Source: Cytophagaceae bacterium
Lineage (GTDB): Bacteria > Bacteroidota > Bacteroidia > Cytophagales > Spirosomataceae
Length of the DNA: 46,949 bases
Direction of reading: 5' to 3'
NCBI GenBank assembly: GCA_947452215.1
Contig: CANGCD010000003.1
Location: forward strand, 1 to 46,949
This document shows positions 20,470-30,600 of the stretch, piece by piece. How positions within the stretch are numbered: the first letter of the stretch is position 1; every line of letters begins with the position of its first letter. Under the pieces are notes generated by a model. The model made no database searches. It saw nothing but the letters and a program-made list of their open reading frames with translations, and was not told the DNA's origin. The translations under genes were made by a program, and so were the position numbers.

Positions 20470-20500
20470 TTGCCCTTTCTGCTCAAGATGAATACCTTTG
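20470..20500 (+). promoter_or_regulatory. Predicted promoter (TTG-N20-TACCTTTG)
   Basis: TTG 20470-20472, 20-nt spacer, TACCTTTG 20493-20500; upstream of the lipoprotein gene. Confidence 0.5.
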
Positions 20501-20518
20501 TTCTTTCTCCCAGAACCC

Positions 20519-20983
20519 ATGAAAAATTTCCTGATCATACTTGTTGGCATTACGCTTTATGCATGTGACTTTTCCAAAAGAATCGACACCACCGCAGCCG
20601 TGAAAGAGATGCGCGAACGCCAAGTCAAGCGTGTTTTACCACAAGATATTGTCAATCAAGTGGATGTTTTGGGAAAAGCGCTTCAAATGAACCTAAGCAA
20701 AGGAGTGTCTGCGGACACCTTGCGGTCAAAAAACAAGGTGCTCATTCAAATGGGAAGCGTTTCACAATTGAAACAATCCGTTACCGATACAAAAATTGTT
20801 GAAATGCTAAATGCCATAGATTTCGGCATGGCGAACAAACAAGAAATCCCCGCAAGTATTCAGAAAAACAGTACGGGGGATAGCCTTTTCTATATATTTC
20901 CAACGAATAATGGAAATATTACCTTGATTGGTTTCAGCAAAAAACAAGTGATTATTCAGATGGACAAACCGCTGATTAAATAG
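20519..20983 (+). CDS. Hypothetical lipoprotein
   Basis: MKNFLIILVGITLYACDFSKRID signal with lipobox-like LYAC; no recognised domain. Confidence 0.7.
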   Translation: MKNFLIILVGITLYACDFSKRIDTTAAVKEMRERQVKRVLPQDIVNQVDVLGKALQMNLSKGVSADTLRSKNKVLIQMGSVSQLKQSVTDTKIVEMLNAIDFGMANKQEIPASIQKNSTGDSLFYIFPTNNGNITLIGFSKKQVIIQMDKPLIK

Positions 20984-21767
20984 GGTTAGATTTCACAAGG
21001 GCCAACATATTTTTATAAATCTCCTGCATTTCAGGGCGCATCATAAATGCCTGCTGATCGAAAACCACGCGCGAATCACTCAATTTCGCAATATCTTGAT
21101 CGGCATGTAAGCTTTGATTAGCAAAAAAAGCTTGCACGTAGTTTTGAACAACTCCTTGAATGACGCTTTTATCTAATTCAATGGATTCCAACAAGCTTTG
21201 CGCCTGTAGCCAAAGTTGTTGAGTAAATAATCCAGCCATCAGCATGGCCAAATGGATTTTTTTGCGTTCCTCCCCATTCACTAGATAGATGGACTTAGAG
21301 ATATCCTTCGCCAAGTGGACTAGCGTCGCCTCCGTTTCTTCAACCAAAACTTCAATACATATCGGCACATTGCTTAAGCTAATTTTACGTTCAGCTTGTA
21401 GATGTTGGACCGGAAATAACACGCCTAACTGATTGGTACTTTCTCGCAAGGGATCATATTGGATCATGGATTCCGTCAGCGATGCCGTGCCGGCCACGAG
21501 GACTAAGGTCGCATATTTGGGAAGCAATAACTCAGGTAAAACTTGCGGGTAGGCAGATTCCGGAACACAGAGAAAAAATACAGTCGAGCTTGATTCTGAA
21601 AAATCCAGGTGCTCTTGTACGCGCGCATTGTATAGGTAACTCACGACGTCACGGGCTTTCTCGGGGTCTCTACTAAAAACTTCTTGAACGCTATTTCCTG
21701 CATTTTCCAACGCTTGAGCTAAATGCCAAGCCACATGCCCTGCACCGATAAATGAAATTTTAATCAT
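20976..21767 (-). CDS. Rossmann-like / DUF2520 domain protein (F420-dependent NADP oxidoreductase-like)
   Basis: Start taken at MIKISFIGAGHVAWHLAQALENAG; TNQLGVLFPVQHL; C-terminal helical domain. Confidence 0.85.
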   Translation of the reverse strand: MIKISFIGAGHVAWHLAQALENAGNSVQEVFSRDPEKARDVVSYLYNARVQEHLDFSESSSTVFFLCVPESAYPQVLPELLLPKYATLVLVAGTASLTESMIQYDPLRESTNQLGVLFPVQHLQAERKISLSNVPICIEVLVEETEATLVHLAKDISKSIYLVNGEERKKIHLAMLMAGLFTQQLWLQAQSLLESIELDKSVIQGVVQNYVQAFFANQSLHADQDIAKLSDSRVVFDQQAFMMRPEMQEIYKNMLALVKSNPI

Positions 21768-22288
21768 TACTGAATTTTTTCGTGTTTCGCCCCGACAAAA
21801 GGCATCCATTGATTATCCAAAATTCCGGAAAAATTTCGCAAAAACATAACGAAGGATGGTTTGAATGGTTGGCGAATTAAATGCATCCCCGCTTCTTCAG
21901 GTGTTTTGTCGCCTTTTTTCGAATTACAATATTTACATGCGGTGGTCAAATTATCCCAAGAGGTCCTGCCTTGACGTGATTTAGGCATCACATGGTCTAA
22001 AGTAAGGTGGTCCGAAGAACCACAATATTGACATTGATTCCCATCCCGTTTAAAGATATTTTGTCTTGTTAGCACCACTCCTTTGTATGGAAAATACACA
22101 TACCGATTTAATCGAATGACGGAAGGGAAGGGAAATGATTGACTGATGGAATGGAGTCTTTCTGTACTTGATTCTGCGATGAGCTCCGCTTTATTGAGGT
22201 AGACTAATAAAAACGCCTTCGGCATGGAGCAAATCGTTAATGCACTGTAATCTTGATTAAGGACTAAAACTTTCTGACTCATAGACAT
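21767..22288 (-). CDS. HNH endonuclease family protein
   Basis: NIFKRDGNQCQYCGSSDHLTLDHVMPKSRQGRTSWDNLTTACKYCNSKKGDKTPEEA. Confidence 0.92.
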   Translation of the reverse strand: MSMSQKVLVLNQDYSALTICSMPKAFLLVYLNKAELIAESSTERLHSISQSFPFPSVIRLNRYVYFPYKGVVLTRQNIFKRDGNQCQYCGSSDHLTLDHVMPKSRQGRTSWDNLTTACKYCNSKKGDKTPEEAGMHLIRQPFKPSFVMFLRNFSGILDNQWMPFVGAKHEKIQ

Positions 22289-22457
22289 CCAATTTTATAA
22301 GGTAATCCCTGCGCAAATCCATCACATGCTTTAAAGTTACATAAAATAATCAACTGATAAACAAGGACTTGGTATAAAAATTTGAATGGGTTTTCACCTA
22401 TTAAAACGTCATTCTGAGCCCTTTTTAGTAGATTTGTGAAAAATAACACAAAGGCCC

Positions 22458-23648
22458 ATGGCATCCCTGCTAGAAAAAATTAAATCATTGTCCATATCAT
22501 TCGCGCAAGAGACTGTTGGCAACCGCCACCATTTGCACATGCATCCTGAATTATCCTTTCAGGAAACAGCAACACAGGCGTATGTGGAAGCGCAATTGAA
22601 TGCATGGGGAATTTCGACGAGTCGATTAGCGAATACGGGAGTTGTGGCGATGATCGAGGGGAACAATCCAACAAAAAAAGTAGTTGCTTTGCGTGCCGAC
22701 ATGGATGCACTGCCTATTATTGAGACCAATGATGTTCCCTACAAATCCCAAAATCCAGGGGTAATGCATGCTTGCGGTCATGATGTGCACACGTCCTCGC
22801 TTTTAGGGACGGCACATATATTACAATCGATCAAGGATGAGTTTGAAGGTACGGTGAAGTTGATATTTCAACCTGCAGAGGAAAAGGCGCCAGGTGGAGC
22901 AAGCATCATGATCAAGGAAGGTGTTTTAGAAAATCCGAAGCCGGTGAGTATGTTTGGCCAGCATGTTGCCACGAACGTTCCGGTAGGCAAAATAGGATTC
23001 CGTGAGGGTATGTACATGGCAAGCACGGATGAATTGTATATTAAAGTAATTGGCAAAGGAGGTCACGGCGCCATGCCAGATGCTTGTATTGACCCAATCG
23101 TGATCGCCTCGCACATCATCGTGGCGATGCAGCAAATCATTTCACGCAATAAGAATCCTAAGTTTCCGTCGGTTTTAACCTTTGGTAAGATCGAAGGATT
23201 GGGAGCGACTAACGTCATTCCGGATGAAGTGAATATTGCGGGTACTTTCCGAGCGATGGATGAAACATGGCGTGCAGAAGGATTGGAGAAAATGAAAAAA
23301 TTGGCTGAGGGAATAGCGGATGCGATGGGAGGCCAAGCGATCTTTGAAGTTTTAAAGGGCTATCCCTTCTTACAAAATAATCCAGAACTAACGCGTAAAG
23401 CCAAAGCTGCTGCGATTGCCTACATGGGCGAAGAAAATATCGTAGATTTAGATCTCTGGATGGCCGGGGAGGATTTCGCTTTTTACACGCACCATGTGGA
23501 TGCATGTTTCTACCGATTAGGCATTCGTAATGAAGCAAAAGGCATAACGAGCGGCGTTCATACCCCAACTTTCGATATCGATGAAGATGCATTGGCCATT
23601 GGGCCGGGTTTAATGGCCTGGTTGGCGGTGAATGAATTATCCTTGTAG
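22458..23648 (+). CDS. M20 family amidohydrolase (N-acyl-L-amino acid amidohydrolase-like)
   Basis: HMHPELSFQET, LRADMDALPI, HACGHDVHTSSLLG, LIFQPAEEKAPGGASIMI, GKGGHGAMP. Confidence 0.93.
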   Translation: MASLLEKIKSLSISFAQETVGNRHHLHMHPELSFQETATQAYVEAQLNAWGISTSRLANTGVVAMIEGNNPTKKVVALRADMDALPIIETNDVPYKSQNPGVMHACGHDVHTSSLLGTAHILQSIKDEFEGTVKLIFQPAEEKAPGGASIMIKEGVLENPKPVSMFGQHVATNVPVGKIGFREGMYMASTDELYIKVIGKGGHGAMPDACIDPIVIASHIIVAMQQIISRNKNPKFPSVLTFGKIEGLGATNVIPDEVNIAGTFRAMDETWRAEGLEKMKKLAEGIADAMGGQAIFEVLKGYPFLQNNPELTRKAKAAAIAYMGEENIVDLDLWMAGEDFAFYTHHVDACFYRLGIRNEAKGITSGVHTPTFDIDEDALAIGPGLMAWLAVNELSL

Positions 23649-23770
23649 AGACGAGACACCTCGCGTATGAAAAATGTAGAGACGCGATACCTCGCGTCTA
23701 AAACAAAAAAGACGCAAAGTATTGCGTCTCTACAAATCAAAAAAAAGACGCGAAGTCTCGCGTCTCTGTA
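23643..23770. repeat. Nested/tandem REPIN-like palindrome cluster (four units, order A-A-B-B)
   Basis: Units near 23643 (degenerate), 23675-23699, 23710-23734 and 23746-23770; inner pair and outer pair are each inverted copies. Confidence 0.8.
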
Positions 23771-23779
23771 ATTCGATTT

Positions 23780-24568
23780 TTAAAACGCCATCGGATCTGG
23801 CCATTTGAAATCGTAACTTAATTCCTCCACAATTTTATCGCCTGAGACAATTTTGCCCCCTAAACAAGGTTGGCTTGAGTCCCAATACCCTGGATTCATC
23901 CCCCGTTTCTCACAATCATTCATTCCGACATCCTGCTTCGTTGGGTGTTCAGGGGCAACGATATTGTATATTCCAGATGGGATCTTCTCGCAAGTCAAGG
24001 CGATCAAATTCACCACATCATCTTTGTGCACATAATTCACTGGGCAATTCGCCCCATCATTACGTTTATTTGCGAAATATTTGGCAACGAATCGATCTCC
24101 ACCCATCAAACCGCCTAAGCGCAAAATGACAGAGGCGACAGGAGAGGCTGCAACAATGGCTTCCGATTGCGCCATTAATGAATTTGAGTTAATTTCTCCA
24201 TCTTCATCAACAATTGCCGATACATTTGCATAGACGGATGTAGAGGAAAGAAAGATGATTTTCTCAACTTTCTGGGGATCCAAGCCATCAACCCATGCTT
24301 GAACGATGCGTAAATATTGTTCTTCTGAATTTTTCTTTCGGCGAGGCGGAATCGCCCAAACTTGAATGGCGGATTGATTTAATTGTGACCAATCACCTTC
24401 TGTCGTTTCGTCATTGGCGCGAAAATCCACAACGTGAATCTTTGGATGCTTCGCTTGTTGATGCACCTGAGATGCAGAAACCTTTACTTCAAAATCCGCT
24501 AAAGCTAATTTAAATGCCAATGGTGCGCCTACCCAACCGCCTCCGTAAATACTTAGGTTCTTTTTCAT
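23780..24568 (-). CDS. NAD(P)-dependent epimerase/dehydratase-like (YeeZ/SDR-like) protein
   Basis: MKKNLSIYGGGWVGAPLAFKLALADFEVKVS; IIFLSSTSVYAN; VNYVHKDDVVNLI. Confidence 0.8.
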   Translation of the reverse strand: MKKNLSIYGGGWVGAPLAFKLALADFEVKVSASQVHQQAKHPKIHVVDFRANDETTEGDWSQLNQSAIQVWAIPPRRKKNSEEQYLRIVQAWVDGLDPQKVEKIIFLSSTSVYANVSAIVDEDGEINSNSLMAQSEAIVAASPVASVILRLGGLMGGDRFVAKYFANKRNDGANCPVNYVHKDDVVNLIALTCEKIPSGIYNIVAPEHPTKQDVGMNDCEKRGMNPGYWDSSQPCLGGKIVSGDKIVEELSYDFKWPDPMAF

Positions 24569-24618
24569 AATTTTATGCACCTTTGGAACAAATGCAAAAC
24601 AAAGATAGTTTATAAGCC

Positions 24619-25854
24619 ATGAATAAAATGTTTTTTGTGCCGATGATCACCATCATTTTAGTTGCGCTCGACTATTATGTATGGATGGCAGTCAAGACGG
24701 CCTTTCGAAATTCCCGAAAAAGTATCCGCCAAACTGCTACGATCATTTATTGGGGGTTTACCGCATTCGTCCTTTTAGGAACCATATCTTACAATGCGCT
24801 TCCCCTGCATGCGTGGAAAAATGAATTCCGCATCACATTTATGGCGCTTGTCATGATTTCAGTAATGAGCAAATTATTCATCATCATCTTTTTGTTGTTA
24901 GAAGACATTACCCGCTTTTTTAGATGGGGAACCAATAAAATCCGCAAAAAAGATCCGAGCGCGATTAGTCGGCATGAATTCCTATCCCAAGCAGCCTTGG
25001 CGGTAGGCGCGGTTCCTGCAGCGACATTCGCCTTTGGCATATTGTCTGGCGCACATGATTACCGCATCGAGCAGGTGAGTTTAAAGATTCCAAAATTACC
25101 CAAAGAATTTCGTGGCATGCGCATCGCACAAGTTTCGGATATCCACTCGGGAAGTTTCTTTAACAAAACCGCCGTGCAAGGGGGTGTGGATATGTTGATA
25201 CGTGAAAAGACCGATTTAGTATTCTTTACCGGTGACTTGGTTAACAATGAGTCCAAAGAAGTGGAAGACTATTTTAATATGTTTTCCAAAATCAAGGCAC
25301 CTTACGGTGTTTTCAGCACGTTAGGGAATCATGATTACGGGGATTATGTAAAGTGGAAGAGTCCTGAGGCGAAGAAGCAGAATTTAAAAGACTTGATGAA
25401 AGCCCATGAATTGATGGGCTGGAATCTGATGATGGATGAGAACCACATCATTTCTGAATCAGGAGAAAAGCTAGCGATCATCGGGGTACAAAATATAGGG
25501 ATTGGTCGTTTCCCATGGTATGGCAATCTATCTAAAGCCTATGCGGGAACAGAGGAGGCCGCAACCAAATTATTATTATCGCATGATCCGACACATTGGA
25601 ATGCGGAGGTAACGAAGAACGCTAAATTCCATGACATAGATGTGGCCTTTGCAGGTCATACCCATGGGGCTCAGTTCGGCGTGAAGATTCCCGGTTTCGA
25701 AACATGGTCTCCTGCCAAATATATTTATAAGCAATGGGCAGGATTATATAAGGAAAACGGCCAACAACTTTATGTGAATCGAGGATTTGGTTATTTAGGA
25801 TACCCGGGGCGTGTAGGGATGCCGCCAGAGATAACGGTGTTTACATTGAGTTAG
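24619..25854 (+). CDS. Membrane-anchored metallophosphoesterase
   Basis: N-terminal TM segments; RIAQVSDIHSG, FFTGDLVNNE, STLGNHDYG, VAFAGHTHGAQFG. Confidence 0.93.
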   Translation: MNKMFFVPMITIILVALDYYVWMAVKTAFRNSRKSIRQTATIIYWGFTAFVLLGTISYNALPLHAWKNEFRITFMALVMISVMSKLFIIIFLLLEDITRFFRWGTNKIRKKDPSAISRHEFLSQAALAVGAVPAATFAFGILSGAHDYRIEQVSLKIPKLPKEFRGMRIAQVSDIHSGSFFNKTAVQGGVDMLIREKTDLVFFTGDLVNNESKEVEDYFNMFSKIKAPYGVFSTLGNHDYGDYVKWKSPEAKKQNLKDLMKAHELMGWNLMMDENHIISESGEKLAIIGVQNIGIGRFPWYGNLSKAYAGTEEAATKLLLSHDPTHWNAEVTKNAKFHDIDVAFAGHTHGAQFGVKIPGFETWSPAKYIYKQWAGLYKENGQQLYVNRGFGYLGYPGRVGMPPEITVFTLS

Positions 25855-25873
25855 ACATTAGACGGTTGGCATT

Positions 25874-26024
25874 GGAGTTGAGAGTTAAGAATTAAGAGTG
25901 AAGAGATAAGAGTTAAGAGTTGAGAGTTAAGCTTTTGGACTCCGGACTTCGGACTCCGGACTTCGGACTCCGGACTAGCGACTGTCTACTCCCTTCGGAC
26001 TTCGGACTAGTGACTAGCGATTGA
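25874..26024. repeat. Period-7 tandem arrays (GAGTTAA/GAGTTGA type followed by GGACTCC/GGACTTC type)
   Basis: GGACTCC GGACTTC GGACTCC GGACTTC GGACTCC GGACTAG ... GGACTTC GGACTAG TGACTAG in register from 25937. Confidence 0.85.
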
Positions 26025-26050
26025 TCATTAACTACTTTTTTCGCATTCCC

Positions 26051-26081
26051 TTTGCTGCTTTCTAAAAAAAAGCTATTTTTG
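26051..26081 (+). promoter_or_regulatory. Predicted tRNA-Cys promoter (TTTG-N19-TATTTTTG)
   Basis: TTTG 26051-26054, 19-nt spacer, TATTTTTG 26074-26081. Confidence 0.6.
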
Positions 26082-26095
26082 CATCCCAATTAATT

Positions 26096-26166
26096 GGTTT
26101 CGTGGCCGAGTGGCTAGGCAGAGGTCTGCAAAACCTTCTACAGCGGTTCGAATCCGCTCGAAACCT
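26096..26166 (+). tRNA. tRNA-Cys (GCA)
   Basis: GGTTTCG/CGAAACC acceptor stem, anticodon loop CTGCAAA with GCA at 26128-26130, GGTTCGAATCC T-arm. Confidence 0.95.
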
Positions 26167-26167
26167 C

Positions 26168-26196
26168 AAAAAACCTTCCAAGTGGAAGGTTTTTTT
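26168..26196 (+). terminator. Intrinsic terminator after tRNA-Cys
   Basis: AAAAAACCTTCC-AAGT-GGAAGGTTTTTTT. Confidence 0.9.
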
Positions 26197-26317
26197 GTTT
26201 AACTCGATTTTGTACAAACTACTCTAGAAAAATTACACTTTCTTTTTCTGTTTATTTTGAAAGATTCTAAATAAATACAAAAACAAGAAAAAATCCTAAA
26301 ATAGATTTAGCAATAAA

Positions 26318-26348
26318 TTGTTTCCTAAAAATTCGGAATGTAGTTTTG
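26318..26348 (+). promoter_or_regulatory. Predicted Alternative Complex III operon promoter (TTG-N20-TAGTTTTG)
   Basis: TTG 26318-26320, 20-nt spacer, TAGTTTTG 26341-26348; 14 nt before actA ATG. Confidence 0.6.
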
Positions 26349-26362
26349 CGAACTGAATTAAA

Positions 26363-27589
26363 ATGAGAAAAACTAAGATGATGTTTTGCAAAAAATCAAC
26401 ACTCGTTAAATCTTTATTATCCTTTGCGATACTCTTTGCTAGCGTGAGTGCAACATTCGCTCAAGATGCAGCAGAAGGCGAAACCCTATTCAAAAACAAC
26501 TGTGCCGCATGCCACAACACGTCTGATGAAGTGCTTGTAGGTCCTGGCTTAAAGGGAGTTAGCGAAAGACGTCCTATCGAATGGATCGTTAAATGGGTAC
26601 ACAATCCTCAAGCCGTTATTGCTTCGGGAGACAAATACGCAAATGATTTGTACAACAAGTTTAATAAGGCAGCAATGACTCCTTATCCGAACTTCACTGA
26701 ACCTCAAATCAAAAGCATTATTGCTTACATTGATGCAGCAAATGTAGCTCCAGCAGCTCCAGCAGCAGGTGCAGCTCCAGCAGCAGGCACAGCAGCTCCG
26801 GCAGCTCAAAGCTCTGGTGGGATGCTTGAAGTATTATTAGTTGGCCTTTTGATCATCATGGTCATCGTATTAATCGCTTTGTTGTCAATCGTTAGCACAT
26901 TAAGCAAGATCACAACAGCGGGAGAAGGCTCAATAGAAGCTCCTTTATTGCAACGCCTAGCCGAAAATGCTAAAGCATTGGCCGCTAATTCAGCTGTTAA
27001 AACAGGAATCTTAGTCTTAGCATTGTTATTGGGGGGTAAAGCCACAATCGATGCAGCATATGGTGTGGGTATTCACCAAGGATACGCACCAGAGCAACCG
27101 ATTAAATTTTCTCACAAATTGCACGCTGGACAATATCAAATTAACTGTAACTATTGCCACACGGGTGTATATGCAGGAAAAGGAGCTAACGTTCCGTCAG
27201 CAAACATCTGTATGAACTGCCACAACGCAATCAAGCGTGAGTCTCCAGAAATTCAAAAAATCTATAACGCGATTGAAAACAACGAGCCTATTCAATGGGT
27301 ACGTGTTCATAACTTGCCTGATTTGGCATATTTCAATCACTCCCAACATACAAACGTAGGTGGCTTGGAGTGTAAAAATTGCCACGGCGAGATTGAAAAA
27401 ATGGAGGTAGTTGAGCAACGTTCTTCTTTAACAATGGGATGGTGTATCGATTGTCACCGCGAAACGGATGTAAACTCAAAAGGAAATGCATATTATGACA
27501 AGTTAGTTGAGGTGCATAACAAAGACAGCAAAACACCGCTTAAAGTGCAAAACATTGGTGGCTTAGAGTGTTCTAAGTGTCACTATTAA
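26363..27589 (+). CDS. actA: Alternative Complex III multiheme cytochrome subunit with N-terminal monoheme cytochrome c domain
   Basis: Six CxxCH motifs: CAACH, CNYCH, CMNCH, CKNCH, CIDCH, CSKCH; signal peptide; Ala/Pro linker; TM helices. Confidence 0.9.
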   Translation: MRKTKMMFCKKSTLVKSLLSFAILFASVSATFAQDAAEGETLFKNNCAACHNTSDEVLVGPGLKGVSERRPIEWIVKWVHNPQAVIASGDKYANDLYNKFNKAAMTPYPNFTEPQIKSIIAYIDAANVAPAAPAAGAAPAAGTAAPAAQSSGGMLEVLLVGLLIIMVIVLIALLSIVSTLSKITTAGEGSIEAPLLQRLAENAKALAANSAVKTGILVLALLLGGKATIDAAYGVGIHQGYAPEQPIKFSHKLHAGQYQINCNYCHTGVYAGKGANVPSANICMNCHNAIKRESPEIQKIYNAIENNEPIQWVRVHNLPDLAYFNHSQHTNVGGLECKNCHGEIEKMEVVEQRSSLTMGWCIDCHRETDVNSKGNAYYDKLVEVHNKDSKTPLKVQNIGGLECSKCHY

Positions 27590-27634
27590 TCATATTACAA
27601 TAGATTCAAAATTAGTCTGAATAAGAAAGATTAT

Positions 27635-30600
27635 ATGGAAAATTCGAACAAGAGGTATTGGAAAGGAATTGAGGAGTTAACCAATGAACCATCGTTTGTA
27701 AAAAATATCCACAATGAGTTTGGCAACATGCCCTCAGAAAATGATGCGAAAGGCGAAGCCTTAGTTGATGGTTCTGGAACTCATCGTCGTGACTTTTTAA
27801 AGATGTTGGGATTCGGAGTTGCAGCTGTTTCATTAGCAGCCTGTGAAGCCCCAGTTAAAAACACCATTCCTTACTTGAACAAACCGGAGGATGTTGAGCC
27901 TACGATTGCCAACTGGTATGCGTCTACTTACACAGATGGTGGCGATTACGCATCAATCTTAGTAAAGACTCGTGAAGGTCGTCCAATTAAAATCGAAGGA
28001 AATACCCTGTCTTCTGTTTCAAAAGGAGCTCTTTCAGGTCGTGCGCATGCATCTGTTTTGAGTCTATATGACAATGAAAAATTAAAAGGTCCGCAAGCAG
28101 CTGGAAAAGCAACAGATTGGAAGCAATTGGATGCTGAATTCACAGCTAAATTAGCCGCAGTAGCTGCTAAGGGTGGTCAAATACGAATTGTATCGAATAC
28201 GCTTCTTTCGCCAACTACGAAAAAGGTGATTGCGGATTTCGCTGCGAAATACCCAACAACACAACATATCTCTTACGATGCGAATCCAGCTTACGGATTA
28301 TCTGCTGCACATGCTGGCATTATCCCAAGCATCGATTTTAGCAAAGCAAAAACAATCGTTTCTGTAGGTGCTGATTTCTTAGGATCATGGATTGCTCCAA
28401 GTGAATTTTCTTCACAATGGGCAGTAACTCGCCGAGTAAGCTCAGAAAAAGGTGGTAAAAAAGATATGTCACGTCACTATCAGTTTGAGACAATTATGTC
28501 CATGACTGGAGCGAATGCTGATTATCGTGCTACTTACAAACCATCACAAGAAGGTTTAGTTGCTGTCGCATTATACAATGCAGTAGCAAAATTAACAGGT
28601 GCAGCAGGAATTGCTGGAGCTGCTGTCAAAGTAGAGCATTTAGATAAGGCTGCGAAGGATTTAGTAGCATCAAAAGGTGCTTCTATCATCGTTGCTGGAT
28701 CGAATGATCCTGAAGTACAAAAAATCGTTGCAGCTACAAACGCTTTAGTAGGCGCTTATGGTTCGACACTTAATACTGCTATTCCAATGAATTACCGTCA
28801 AGGTAATGACATGGCAATGGCCAACTTCATCAAAGAAGCAGGTGCGGGTAAAATTGGTGCGGTTATTTTCTATAACGCAAACCCAGTTTATAACCACCCT
28901 ATGGGAGCGGCTTTAGCTACAGCTTTACCGAAAGTTGAAGTTAGTTTAGCAACCAACGAGCGTGCAGATGAAACAGCATCTTTATGCCAATTCATCGCAC
29001 CTGATTCTCACTTCTTAGAATCATGGAATGATGCAGAACCAAAAGCTGGTTTCTACTCATTAACACAACCGACCATTTCTACGATCTTCAAAACACGTCA
29101 AGCGCAATCAAGTTTCTTAACTTGGGCAGGTTTGTCAGGTGATTTTGCAGCATACTTAGAAAGCAATTGGGAAAACAACATCTTAAAAGGTGGTAAAGTA
29201 GCTTGGAACAACGCTTTGCATAATGGGGTTTTCGAACCAAATGCAGGTACAGTTTCGGCATCTAGCCCATCCGTTGACATCAATGCTGCCGCTGCTGCTA
29301 TCGCAAAAGCTTACTCAGCAACATCAACTGGATTAGAAATTACTGTTTATGAGAAAGTAGGTTTAGGAACAGGTTCACAAGCAAACAACCCATGGTTACA
29401 GGAATTCCCTGAGCCGGTTTCAAAAGCTTGTTGGGACAATTATGCAGCCATCTCGCAACCAACAGCTACAGAATTAAAATTAAAGCAAGGCGACTTAGTT
29501 AAAGTAAGCGCTAAAGGATACGAAGTTACGTTGCCGATTTTGGTTCAACCAGGTCAAGCGCAAGGAACGATTGCCATTGCGATTGGTTACGGACGTACGA
29601 AAGCAGGTAAATCAGCTGACGGAGTAGGTGTTAATGCATATCCATTTATTTCTGAAATCAATGGCGCTTGTGTAGGAACATGTACACAAGGCGTATCCGT
29701 AACATCTACAGGTGAAACAAAAGACATCGCTCAAACGCAAACACACCAAACGGTGATGGCGCGTCAAGCGGTTGTTCAAGAAACGGTATTAGCTGAATTT
29801 GCTAAAAACCCTTTAGCAGGAAGCTACAAACCAAGAGTTAAGACATCTGAGGGCGAAAAAGACGCAACAGATTTAAGCCTTTGGAATGGTCACGAATACA
29901 ATAACCACGCGTGGGGAATGGTGATCGACTTAAATACATGTACAGGATGTTCTGCTTGTGTGATTTCATGTTCAGCAGAAAATAACGTACCGGTAGTAGG
30001 TCGCCAAGAAGTAATTAACCGTCGGGAAATGCACTGGATGCGTATCGACCGTTATTATTCATCTGACGCAGAAGTTGAAGATTTAAAAGGATTGGAAATT
30101 GCATCGGATAATCCAGAAGTTGTATTCCAACCGATGTTGTGCCAACACTGTAACAATGCTCCATGTGAGACTGTTTGTCCTGTATTAGCGACAACACACT
30201 CTACAGAAGGATTGAACCAAATGACTTACAACCGTTGTATCGGTACACGTTATTGCGCAAATAACTGTCCATACAAAGTGCGTCGTTTCAACTGGTTCCG
30301 TTATTTCCAAACAGATGACTTTGATTTCCACTTCAACAACGATTTAGGTCGTATGGTGATTAACCCAGATGTGACGGTTCGTTCACGTGGGGTTATGGAA
30401 AAATGTTCGATGTGCGTTCAGCGTATTCAAGAAGGTAAATTAACCGCGAAGAAAGAGAAACGTCGTCCAGTAGACGGTGAAATTCAAGTAGCTTGTGCGC
30501 AATCATGCCCTACGAATGCAATTACATTTGGAGATATGAATGATCCTGCATCTGAAATCTCGAAATTGTTATTGGTTGAACAAGAAGGACGTGCTTACCA

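Noticed and set aside
22279-22464. ORF MPWAFVLFFTNLLKRAQND... in the HNH/M20 intergenic region
   Set aside because: Divergent promoter region with a TAGATTTG -7 box on the plus strand; AT-rich translation without recognisable motif.
23643-23770. Possible CRISPR-like array
   Set aside because: Units alternate in orientation, spacers are short A-rich tracts rather than unique 30-40 nt spacers, and there are no cas genes.
26197-26317. Possible sRNA in the AT-rich gap between tRNA-Cys terminator and the ACIII promoter
   Set aside because: No recognisable promoter/terminator pair or structured core beyond a short TTTGTACAAA palindrome.
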